A stretch of DNA of 64,000 bases from Flavilitoribacter nigricans DSM 23189 = NBRC 102662 (GTDB lineage Bacteria > Bacteroidota > Bacteroidia > Chitinophagales > Saprospiraceae). Each line of letters begins with the position of its first letter. The stretch's first letter is position 1. The stretch covers positions 49,268 to 113,267 of the forward strand of contig NZ_PDUD01000043.1 in assembly GCF_002646595.1 (NCBI RefSeq), in the 5' to 3' direction. The notes under the pieces were generated by a model. It saw only the letters and a list, made by a program, of their open reading frames with translations, made no database searches and was not told the origin of the DNA. The position numbers were made by a program, and so were the translations under genes. This document shows positions 35,834 to 43,824 of this stretch, one piece after another.

Positions 35834-36424
35834 TCATTGTATCCTCTTAGCCTGTGCTCCCATTACATCTGCTTCTCGTTCCAATGCCTCGTCATCATTT
35901 ATATTTACCTTACCTTTCAGCTGCATAGTAGGGCGCACCCGCCCTTGTTTTTGTTGCACTACGTGCCAGGCTTCGTGCGGTAAATGCTTTTCTTGTCCCG
36001 GAGCTAGATGAATGTCTGTGCCCTGTGCGTAGGCATGCGCTTGCAATTGGGCCGGCCTGACCGAGTTGTAGTGTACCCGCACATCGTCCATTGAATAACC
36101 GGAGAGGTGCTCGATACCTGATTTTAGTCTGTCAGGAAGCCCGGTATTGTTTCTGTTTTGCTCTGGAACGCTCTCGCTTTTTCGCTGAAGGGTATCTGCC
36201 AGGCCATTAGGGCGACTGTTCATCTTATCCTGTAGTGCTCGGAGCTGGCTGACTTGAGGGCTCTGATCTAGAAATGTCCGCTGCTGTTGTGCTTGGAGGG
36301 CAGCAGGTCTTTGATCCAGCATAGTCGTGCTGGATGTATGCTTACTTCGTCTTTGCGCAACCATCTCACTGACCGACCGTTTTGTGTCGGTTTGCAACTT
36401 GAGATTTGACCTGTATTGCTCCAT
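35834..36424 (-). CDS. Stand-alone DUF4157 (eCIS core domain) protein
   Basis: The 196-residue protein has a leader with [14 protein letters not shown] (35-48) and [15 protein letters not shown] (55-69), then LQRK (79-82), then DUF4157 at about 94-190 with HEAWH at 150-154. It ends there without any cargo domain. The DUF4157 part is strongly similar to that of the transglutaminase protein at 4621-6294 ([36 protein letters not shown]). HExxH suggests metal binding or proteolysis. It could act as a loading or processing factor for cargo lacking DUF4157 in cis. It lies 78 bp after the AAA+ gene on the same strand. Confidence 0.8.
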   Translation of the reverse strand: MEQYRSNLKLQTDTKRSVSEMVAQRRSKHTSSTTMLDQRPAALQAQQQRTFLDQSPQVSQLRALQDKMNSRPNGLADTLQRKSESVPEQNRNNTGLPDRLKSGIEHLSGYSMDDVRVHYNSVRPAQLQAHAYAQGTDIHLAPGQEKHLPHEAWHVVQQKQGRVRPTMQLKGKVNINDDEALEREADVMGAQAKRIQ

Positions 36425-36502
36425 ACTAATTTATCGCTATTGTCAGGTTAAGATATAAAAAATAAATTCTTTGCCTTCAGACTTGCTTACCTTAAAGGAA
36501 GT

Positions 36503-37855
36503 TTACGCCCGTCCCATCATCACCCGGCCGCTTTTTTGATATTCTTTGCGTAAACTCTCCAGAATATCCCGGAGATGGACCTCTTCTCGTTTGGCGTGTG
36601 CCATTTGTACCGCTAGCGTACGGAGGACATTGATGATCTCTCCCCCGGTAATTTCGTACTTTTCGGCAATCGCCTCCAGATCTAGGTCGTGTGCCGGACG
36701 CAGGCCTCCGGAAAATATTTTTTGCCATAGCAATAGGCGCTGATCTGGGCCGGGTACAGGAAATTGAATAATAGATTGAAACCGCCGGATAAAAGCTTCA
36801 TCTAAATTACCTTTAAAATTAGATGCAAGGATAACCAGCCCTGGGTAATCCTCTACACGCTGTAGCAGGTAAGAGACTTCTTGATTCGCATAGCGATCAT
36901 TAGAAGACTTCGTCTGGGTACGCTTACCAAATAACGCATCGGCTTCATCGAAAAAAAGAATCCATTGCCGGCGTTCTGCCTGGTCAAAAATGCCGGCCAG
37001 GTTCTTTTCCGTTTCCCCAATGTACTTGGATACAACCATTGATAAATCGATACGGTAAACGGCACGATTTACGGCTTTACCCAATAATGAGGCTGTCATA
37101 GTTTTACCTGTGCCGGGCGGTCCGAAAAATAGGCTCCGGTAACCGGGCTTGATCCATTTGTTTAGCACCCAATCTTCCCGAATCTTCATTTCATATAGTA
37201 CCCATGCTTTTATTTCATTGATCTGCTGCAATACATAGGGAGGTAATACCAGATCGCCCCATTCCAGCGGGGTGCTCACGCGTTTGGCTGGAAAGCCTGG
37301 TCCGAAATCAGGTTCGTATTGTTCGTCCCACAAAATGGCCCGAAGACAGGTGGGAGAAAGCTCTAAAGGAACACTTAGGACCGGCTCCCCACTTCTTTCC
37401 GAACCCATTCGTAAGATCTGTTCCTCGAATAAATAGTGGTCCCGCCGGAAAATCCGCATAGCAAGAAGACGCTGGTCCATTTGGCTACCGGCTATGATAA
37501 AGACTGCGGTCTCACCGGTGGGTAAAAATCCTCCGTGTTGCTTGCCCTGTACACCACCAAATTCGGTAAATCCACGTTTGGTCGTTGAGTTTTCGATGTA
37601 GAATATATCTAGTAATTGTGGTCGTATATGGGGTGCCAATGCTAGCAGCACCACGATTCGCTCTTCCCAGTTCATATCGTATTCCTCGAATAAGCGATCC
37701 AGTGGGGTAGAAGGCGGGAGAGTTGGTGGTGGGGGAAATCCTTCATCCCGCCGCGGATGATCGTGCTCGAAGTATTGCGCAATCCGAAGATCCAGAACAG
37801 CCTGAAACCATTCCAGATGCCAATGTAGGGATTGATCGATTGTGGGCTGATCCAT
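36503..37855 (-). CDS. eCIS AAA+ ATPase (Afp15-like)
   Basis: ATG 37855 (MDQPTIDQSLHWHLEWFQAV) is chosen because it lies 2 bp after the upstream stop; a longer in-frame version would overlap that gene by 184 bp. Of 450 residues, the C-terminal half is a classic AAA+ module: Walker A GPPGTGKT (245-252), Walker B ILFFDEAD (299-306), sensor-1 Asn in ILASN (346) and an FIRRF arginine finger (355-359). The N-terminal half is the eCIS-specific domain. Afp15-type ATPases are present in nearly all eCIS loci and are thought to act in particle assembly or cargo loading. Confidence 0.92.
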   Translation of the reverse strand: MDQPTIDQSLHWHLEWFQAVLDLRIAQYFEHDHPRRDEGFPPPPTLPPSTPLDRLFEEYDMNWEERIVVLLALAPHIRPQLLDIFYIENSTTKRGFTEFGGVQGKQHGGFLPTGETAVFIIAGSQMDQRLLAMRIFRRDHYLFEEQILRMGSERSGEPVLSVPLELSPTCLRAILWDEQYEPDFGPGFPAKRVSTPLEWGDLVLPPYVLQQINEIKAWVLYEMKIREDWVLNKWIKPGYRSLFFGPPGTGKTMTASLLGKAVNRAVYRIDLSMVVSKYIGETEKNLAGIFDQAERRQWILFFDEADALFGKRTQTKSSNDRYANQEVSYLLQRVEDYPGLVILASNFKGNLDEAFIRRFQSIIQFPVPGPDQRLLLWQKIFSGGLRPAHDLDLEAIAEKYEITGGEIINVLRTLAVQMAHAKREEVHLRDILESLRKEYQKSGRVMMGRA

Positions 37856-37857
37856 AT

Positions 37858-39255
37858 TTATAATTTGATGAATATTTCTGAATACCACTTTGGATTGGCA
37901 GCCGATCGGTCTTTTCGCTTTATAATTCCCGGTTGTGCAGCCGGTAATACAAGTCCTTCTGATAGGTATGGCGTCGACAGTCGAACTTTCCATGATGGCC
38001 GATCCCGTAGGGGGATCGGTTTTTGAGAACTTATAACCCATGCTTGACCACCAGTTGGCAGGTCAATAGGGTCGGTTTCTTTTTTAAATGAGATTTCCTT
38101 ATTGCCAATTCGAATAGTAGAGACCTGGATGTCTTTCCAATCTTCGTTGGCTAGCCCTTGTAGAAAATATTGCCAATACGTAGACTTGGCCTTGAACCAT
38201 AGCTTTAGCTTTAGGGGCTCTGGAGCGTATGCCTCAACCGCAATGCCCGTCTGCTGCTCTACTTTACGACTGACTTTTGCCGGAGTTTCACCGTCGCCCC
38301 GGTCTTTGCGTCCTGCGTGCAGTTGATGTTGAAAAGTAATCAGTCCCTTCCAATCCCCCCGCTGGGCTAGCGCAGCTTGCTCGGGCCAGCTTCCCGGATG
38401 GTGAATACGGTGATTTGGATCCGCATTTGTGAGTATGGTCCGGAGTTCTTCCGGCTGGGCTGCTGCCAACTTACTCCAATTGCTGATTCCGGCTGCGTGA
38501 AGCACTGCTTCCAGCTTGGGGCCGATTCCCTCTACTACCTGGAGATGGGTTTCGGGAAAAACGAGGGAAAAATTGTAGGTGTGATCTATCCCGGACTCTA
38601 TGGCCATCGCTTCGGGCGGTACCAACAGTGCGGCCGGTGGGGGGCGAAAAGAGAAAGTATCAGAAGCAAAAAAAGCATAAGTTTTATCGGATCGATCTGA
38701 AAAAGTAAATATTGCTTCGTAGGCTCCTGGACCGGCGTTTGACAGGTCAAATTGGTAGTTGAGTTTCGGACGTAACCCGGGTAGAGGTAGAAAAAACGCT
38801 TCTCCGGTGATCGGCACAATTTGAATCTTTTTAAGTGTCTGCCATTCTTCCGTCGATACAGGATAGGTAAATCGTAAGGGGTGTATCGGTAGCAATCGGG
38901 CATCTTCACTAGTTATGATCTCCTTCGTTTTGGATGCGCAAAACAATAGTATTTTTGGAGATTCTATCTGGGGAAGAGGCATATTGTTTCTGCCGGTATG
39001 TACCAGGTCAATGGCGGTATAATTTGTAAAAGTAGGATCTTGAAACCAAAGTGGAAAGATAAGCGGAAGTTGTTGATCAACCTGGTCCTGCGCATTCTTA
39101 TAAATCACTATTCTGTCTTTCTGACGATTTATTCCTATGCTCACTGAAGCGTTTATAATATTATTTCCGATCTGGATAAGATCAACGGCATGTCGGTCTC
39201 CGAAATATTCATGTTGCACTCTTATTTCCAATAATGTCTGAACTGAAGCGATCAT
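37858..39255 (-). CDS. eCIS-linked protein with helix-hairpin-helix-like domain, function unknown
   Basis: The 465-residue protein starts at ATG 39255 (MIASVQTLLEIRVQHEYFGD). The first 230 residues are beta-rich. Residues about 235-320 hold a SAM/HhH-like motif (LQVVEGIGPKLEAVLHAAGI, SNWSKLAAAQPEELRTILTN), of the sort found in DUF4332-type modules. The rest is beta-rich with a WQYFLQGLANEDWKDIQVST segment. There is no signal peptide or membrane helix. It lies between the DUF4255 cap gene and the AAA+ ATPase with 10 and 2 bp gaps, so it is almost certainly an eCIS component or assembly factor. It does not match an Afp protein known to me. Confidence 0.6.
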   Translation of the reverse strand: MIASVQTLLEIRVQHEYFGDRHAVDLIQIGNNIINASVSIGINRQKDRIVIYKNAQDQVDQQLPLIFPLWFQDPTFTNYTAIDLVHTGRNNMPLPQIESPKILLFCASKTKEIITSEDARLLPIHPLRFTYPVSTEEWQTLKKIQIVPITGEAFFLPLPGLRPKLNYQFDLSNAGPGAYEAIFTFSDRSDKTYAFFASDTFSFRPPPAALLVPPEAMAIESGIDHTYNFSLVFPETHLQVVEGIGPKLEAVLHAAGISNWSKLAAAQPEELRTILTNADPNHRIHHPGSWPEQAALAQRGDWKGLITFQHQLHAGRKDRGDGETPAKVSRKVEQQTGIAVEAYAPEPLKLKLWFKAKSTYWQYFLQGLANEDWKDIQVSTIRIGNKEISFKKETDPIDLPTGGQAWVISSQKPIPLRDRPSWKVRLSTPYLSEGLVLPAAQPGIIKRKDRSAANPKWYSEIFIKL

Positions 39256-39265
39256 AATTTGAAGC

Positions 39266-39844
39266 TTAGCTTATATCTTTTACCGTTGTTTTTACAGTTG
39301 GGAGAACCTGATCAATCGTACCGTCGTCAACAATAATTGTCCTCACCTTATACAATACTGAAGGCATGTATTTTGCCCCTATAGCGCCCCATATATGACT
39401 CTGTTGATGAAAATCAGGAGATTCGAGTTCAAAGATCAACTTGGCTATGCCTTCGGGCATTCCAGGTGATGTCTGTTCATTCCACAATGGCATTCCCTGG
39501 AGAAACGCAATGCCCATAGAAAGCATATCCAGGCCCTCTCGAGTTTGCTCCGCTTTGAAATGAGCAGCTAATATTATAAAAAGATTTAAATGCACCGATG
39601 GTGCTTTACCAACGACTACCTGATCACCAAGAGGGAATCGACGGACTTCACCTCCCGCTATGGGATCTTTCTGAATGTTGACTAAGCTGAATAATAGTAC
39701 ATTTTCTTCTTTGATAGCTATAGTCCCCTCCGGCTCCATAATCGAACTCAAAATAACTTTATTTGATCCTGGTGGCGACTTTAACCGCTGCCGGATAACG
39801 GCGTCCATTTTATTTGTTACAAACTGTAGTGCGGAACCGATCAT
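39266..39844 (-). CDS. DUF4255 tail-cap / terminator protein (Afp16-like)
   Basis: The 192-residue protein shows the DUF4255 layout: N-terminal helix (ALQFVTNKMDAVIRQRL), central beta core (NVLLFSLVNIQKDPIA), HLNLFIILAAHF and C-terminal MPSVLYKVRTIIVDDG. Afp16-type proteins cap the distal end of tube and sheath and stop polymerisation. Its ATG follows the muramidase gene by 61 bp and it precedes the HhH-domain gene by 10 bp, placing all of them in one minus-strand unit. Confidence 0.92.
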   Translation of the reverse strand: MIGSALQFVTNKMDAVIRQRLKSPPGSNKVILSSIMEPEGTIAIKEENVLLFSLVNIQKDPIAGGEVRRFPLGDQVVVGKAPSVHLNLFIILAAHFKAEQTREGLDMLSMGIAFLQGMPLWNEQTSPGMPEGIAKLIFELESPDFHQQSHIWGAIGAKYMPSVLYKVRTIIVDDGTIDQVLPTVKTTVKDIS

Positions 39845-39905
39845 GTGCTGAAAGTGAATAGTATATAAAAAGTTATAATATATAAGTTACAGTGAAATAG
39901 GCCGT

Positions 39906-40826
39906 TTAAATCGAATTGGTTTTCCAAAATGTATCCAGCTCTTCCGCCGTTCCATTAAAGATATCCCGGTCGTAGCTTCCTATACCCGGTACTGCTGGTG
40001 ATGGATTTGGATGCTCTCCGTCCGTGTATTGCCAGATAGTCCACCTTGACCAACCTGCAGGTAACTTTAACTGGCTTTCGTTTACGTATCCTGCTAACCA
40101 CAGCCAACAATTGGTCAGAATATCTCCTTCATAATTCTTCATGGCTTCTCTCAGATCACTACTTCCATAGATTCCAGGCCATTTCCCAGTTGTATCCTTA
40201 ATATAAGTTACAAAATCTTCTGCTTGTTGTATATTCATCAGTGTTATTATCTTACCATTTTTATCTCGTATCGCTTCAAAGTCCAGTGCCGGTAGTACAT
40301 TACCTGCTTGACCAATATTATCTAAAAAGAATTTAGCCTGATCTTTACCATCTTGGTCGGTACCGAAATGGTAAGCCCCCCATAGTAAATTGGCCTCCAA
40401 TGCAGCTTGTTTGCGCTCGTCGTACTTCGGCATGTCTTTTTTGAAATCAACTCCTTGGGTAGCTTTGTGAAAGATGGCCATAATACCTGAATTCCTGGCT
40501 TCGACAAAGTCAAATACAGTATGCGTATTGTTATCATCATCCTTAATCTCATTTAGCCGATAAAGATCAAGAATGGCATTGATCGAATCTGGTGGTGGAA
40601 AGTTAGGTATCGGTGCCGGCACATATCCAGCTTCTTTAGCTTTTGCGATTGTTTGCGGCCCCACTATTCCGTCGGAGTTCAATCCACTATTTTCCTGAAA
40701 TACTTTAGTAGCCTGGAGGGTAGCTGGACCAAATATACCATCCGCAGTTCCTTGTAATAATTTTTGTTGCTTGAGAAATTGCTGCCAATCTTTGACTTCT
40801 GGCCCGCGAGCGTTCACTTTGATCAT
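39906..40826 (-). CDS. GH25 muramidase with N-terminal peptidoglycan-binding domain
   Basis: Residues 3-66 are a PG_binding_1 module (GPEVKDWQQFLKQQKLLQGT, DGIFGPATLQATKVFQ). Residues about 85-300 are a GH25 lysozyme barrel: IFHKATQGVDF, LWGAYHFGT, the catalytic DFE triad (D182, E184), WPGIYGSSDL, WTIWQYTDG and YDRDIF. No signal peptide is seen, so it must act after lysis, through a holin-like route, or as particle cargo. It is probably the first gene of the cap-ATPase-cargo unit. Likely roles are cell-wall degradation for particle release or a target-directed lytic cargo. Confidence 0.88.
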   Translation of the reverse strand: MIKVNARGPEVKDWQQFLKQQKLLQGTADGIFGPATLQATKVFQENSGLNSDGIVGPQTIAKAKEAGYVPAPIPNFPPPDSINAILDLYRLNEIKDDDNNTHTVFDFVEARNSGIMAIFHKATQGVDFKKDMPKYDERKQAALEANLLWGAYHFGTDQDGKDQAKFFLDNIGQAGNVLPALDFEAIRDKNGKIITLMNIQQAEDFVTYIKDTTGKWPGIYGSSDLREAMKNYEGDILTNCWLWLAGYVNESQLKLPAGWSRWTIWQYTDGEHPNPSPAVPGIGSYDRDIFNGTAEELDTFWKTNSI

Positions 40827-41092
40827 TTTTTTATCTTTTCTAATGCTTAGATGACATTAATCTATTTCCCAATATATTGAAAAATTTAATTATTAGTAGA
40901 TATTCCATTTTATTTGTTATGAGGTGCTATTGCTTTTAAAGAGCGAGAAATTTCCAAAATTCCTGCAACGGATTAATGCCCCAATTCACTATCTTTACTT
41001 GTTGTGGCATCAATATGGGAAAGTGAATCGTGGGATAATAAATTGGACCACCTTGCATATTTAATTTTACTATAAAGTGCTAATCATTATCA

Positions 41093-43486
41093 ATGCCGAA
41101 AACTGTATATAACAGCCTGCGATCGCTTCGGATCAACCAACCTTATATCGCCTTGTTCGGATCGGGTAATTCTATCCATGCAATTACGAGTCAAGAATTT
41201 AATTTTATTAGATCAAAGACGTTTGTTATAACCATAAATTATGCTCCTGTTCATTTACAGGGGCATTTAAACATGTGGTCCGATCTGAAAGTATCGGAAT
41301 TTTTGGAAAATCATTACCGGAACAATCGGAAAAACCTGCAATTTTTGGCGCAAAAAGGGAAAGTACCCGAATCGCTTAAACGATCAATCGATTACTGGTT
41401 TAGCGTCAAAGAAGAAGATTTACGTGGCAATTACACGGTAGTTTGGGCCCTACAATTACTACAGAAATATTTCCCCAAAAAGACAATTCTACTGTTCGGA
41501 ATTGACATGTATTCTTTGCATGGACAAGGAGATAAATGGTACGATCGCTACACATCATTCGATCGAATAAAAAGAGGGAGAACATACCAGATAGATTATA
41601 ACCTACAGCGCTGTGCTAATCAGATCGAGACACATTGCCGCAGGGATGGTGTTTTTAATTGCAATTCGCAGAGTAAGCTGGATTTTTTTGAAAAACGAGA
41701 TTGGCGGTGCATCCTTCCATTGCATATCCTTCATCTCTGTCCGTCTGCTCTTGCTGGAGCTCCGGTACATTTAAGTAAAATTATTAACAAGTATACAAAT
41801 TGCCGCTCTTCAACTATTCTCCAGAAGCATTTTACGTCACCGGCACTTAACCAACTTCGTTGGGCATATGATCTGGTTGATCCAAGCAAAGATCAATTGT
41901 CAGACCAATTATTGCAAGCGGATATTGTACATTATCACCGTAAAGCTTGGGGGCCGCTCACGCCGGGTAAGAAGTCCTTAATACAATATCATTCTCCACC
42001 CAGACAGTACCGACCCGGTGCTAGTGATAAAATTTTTAATAAAAGAAAATTGGTGATTGCCCAGTACCATCCACGGTACTACACCGATGCTGCCATCGTA
42101 CCAAATCTGATCGATATTTGGGCTCCGGAACACTTACCGACCAAAAAGGCAAAAGATAAGGTGAAAATCTTTTACTCCTGGGCATCAGAAATGAAGGGGG
42201 GATGGTCTGATAAAGGATCTACAGAAACCATTGCTATTCTTGAAAAGATCAAGGCAAAATATAAGACAGCCGTAGAAATAGTCGTATTTAATAATCGTTC
42301 CTACGAGGAATGCTTGTTGGAAAAACAGAGTGCACACATTTGTATCGATGAATGTGTGACTGGAAGCTATCACTTACAATCGTTGGAAGGATGTTCGGTG
42401 GGAGCACTGACGATCAATAATGTCGATCAGCAAACTAAGAGTTTCATTCGCTCAGTAACAGGACAGTTTTCAGACCCCTTTCTACGATCAAGTTTGTCTC
42501 AACTTTTTATCCAACTTTGTTACTTCATTGAAAATCGCCCCCAACTAGAAGCTAAGGGTAGGCAAGCCCGAGCATGGATGGAGAAGCATTGGGATCCACA
42601 AAAATTGATCCACCGCTATTTGCAGGCGTATTTCGATGTGTTCCTACACGATGAGATACGTCCATTCGATAAAGCTTCATTTTCCCAGTCATTTGATTAC
42701 AGGATGAGTACAAATGTTAAAATATCGGATAGCAATCGTTTAGGAGATCATCGCTTACTTACATCGGAAAAAACATTGCCCGAATATAAACACCCCGAAG
42801 GTATTCCAGCTAGAATAGCCACGGCAAACGGAAGACCAATCACAGAGTTATATCGAAAGTATGTAGGTGAAGAAATCTATATCTTCGGTGCCGGACCATC
42901 CCTATTTCAAGTTGAAGCGGATCGCTTTAGAGGTAAAATTTGTTTTGGAATTAACTATGCATTTGAAGTGATACCTTGGGTCGATTACATATTTGTTCAT
43001 GTATTAGAACCTTATGAAGTTATTAAAAAACATATAGATAACCGAAAATTTGTACTGCCGGAAACTTTAGTTCGGCAGTGGCAGCCTGATCCAGCAAAAA
43101 GAGTAACTCCTCATCGAGTCCCTACTGTCAATAGAAACGCATTTATATATCCAATTCAGGACCCTCACTCACGTGATCTCTCGAAAAAAGAGTTGAGCTT
43201 AGGCGCTGATGCGTCCATATTTACTTGGTCATCCACTACGCATTCCGCCATTCACCTCGCTGCTTATATGGGCGCCCGTATAATAAATCTTATTGGTATG
43301 GATTACCAACTGTACCCTAACGGAAAGGTTCACTTTCCCTCTAAGTATAGTAAAACCTATGCTTCACAGGATTGGCACGCTAACCACCGGCACCGCCAAG
43401 GGGATGAGTGGTTGACACTTCACTTAAAAAACCAAAATATATTGGTAAGAAACTTGAGTCACATTCTTAGAACAAGAGCCAGGTGA
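41093..43486 (+). CDS. Three-domain sugar-transfer protein: DUF115-like, GT-B, DUF115-like
   Basis: A 797-residue fusion. Residues about 15-210 are a DUF115/MptE-like Rossmann domain (YIALFGSGNSIHAI, FVITINYAPVH, ILLFGIDMYSLHGQGDKWYD). The centre (about 210-530) looks like a GT-B transferase, with LHLCPSALAGAPVHLSK at its start and a DPQKLIHRYLQAYFDVF C-terminal helix. Residues about 590-797 repeat the DUF115 pattern (IYIFGAGPSLFQVEADRF, CFGINYAFEVIPWVDYIFVH, IINLIGMDYQLYPNGKVHFP). DUF115 domains occur in Maf-type flagellin glycosyltransferases and in pterin pyrophosphokinase relatives. Two copies around a GT-B domain is unusual. It diverges from the muramidase gene across 266 bp. Confidence 0.65.
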   Translation: MPKTVYNSLRSLRINQPYIALFGSGNSIHAITSQEFNFIRSKTFVITINYAPVHLQGHLNMWSDLKVSEFLENHYRNNRKNLQFLAQKGKVPESLKRSIDYWFSVKEEDLRGNYTVVWALQLLQKYFPKKTILLFGIDMYSLHGQGDKWYDRYTSFDRIKRGRTYQIDYNLQRCANQIETHCRRDGVFNCNSQSKLDFFEKRDWRCILPLHILHLCPSALAGAPVHLSKIINKYTNCRSSTILQKHFTSPALNQLRWAYDLVDPSKDQLSDQLLQADIVHYHRKAWGPLTPGKKSLIQYHSPPRQYRPGASDKIFNKRKLVIAQYHPRYYTDAAIVPNLIDIWAPEHLPTKKAKDKVKIFYSWASEMKGGWSDKGSTETIAILEKIKAKYKTAVEIVVFNNRSYEECLLEKQSAHICIDECVTGSYHLQSLEGCSVGALTINNVDQQTKSFIRSVTGQFSDPFLRSSLSQLFIQLCYFIENRPQLEAKGRQARAWMEKHWDPQKLIHRYLQAYFDVFLHDEIRPFDKASFSQSFDYRMSTNVKISDSNRLGDHRLLTSEKTLPEYKHPEGIPARIATANGRPITELYRKYVGEEIYIFGAGPSLFQVEADRFRGKICFGINYAFEVIPWVDYIFVHVLEPYEVIKKHIDNRKFVLPETLVRQWQPDPAKRVTPHRVPTVNRNAFIYPIQDPHSRDLSKKELSLGADASIFTWSSTTHSAIHLAAYMGARIINLIGMDYQLYPNGKVHFPSKYSKTYASQDWHANHRHRQGDEWLTLHLKNQNILVRNLSHILRTRAR

Positions 43487-43824
43487 GAGAATAGTTGTTT
43501 CTCTTTTAGGTTTAATTCTAAGCTTATCTAACTTATCAAGGCAGAATTTGTGAAAAAGCGGAGATAATTATTTTTGTAGTAACTACTACACAGATTGTAT
43601 ACTCCTCTTCAGCTTCAATAGCATGGATGTCGATACTGTAAATATCGAAAGAAAAGGCGCAAAAGTACAGCAGTACGAAATCGAATGAACGTAATACGCC
43701 TCCTGGACCTAGGCTTTAATCGCCAGGACTGTGCCTTGATCTTATAGTGTCAAATTAATTCAGTGGCTATTTATATCAAGTTGTATTATGGGCGGGACCT
43801 CTACTCAGTACTTAGCAACTTCCG
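43487..43824. other. Intergenic region between converging genes
   Basis: 338 bp without a credible gene. Only short palindromes are seen (for example GTAGTAACTACTAC near 43578-43591, and TCCTGG/CCAGGA arms near 43700-43730), none with the shape of a good terminator. Confidence 0.4.

Noticed and set aside
36503..38041. Longer N-terminal version of the AAA+ ATPase starting at 38041
   Set aside because: The extra 62 residues overlap the HhH gene by 184 bp and look unlike coding sequence; the ATG at 37855 sits 2 bp after the upstream stop.
43578..43730. Short palindromes in the spacer between converging genes
   Set aside because: Arms are 5-6 bp with no U-tract; this is expected by chance in 338 bp.
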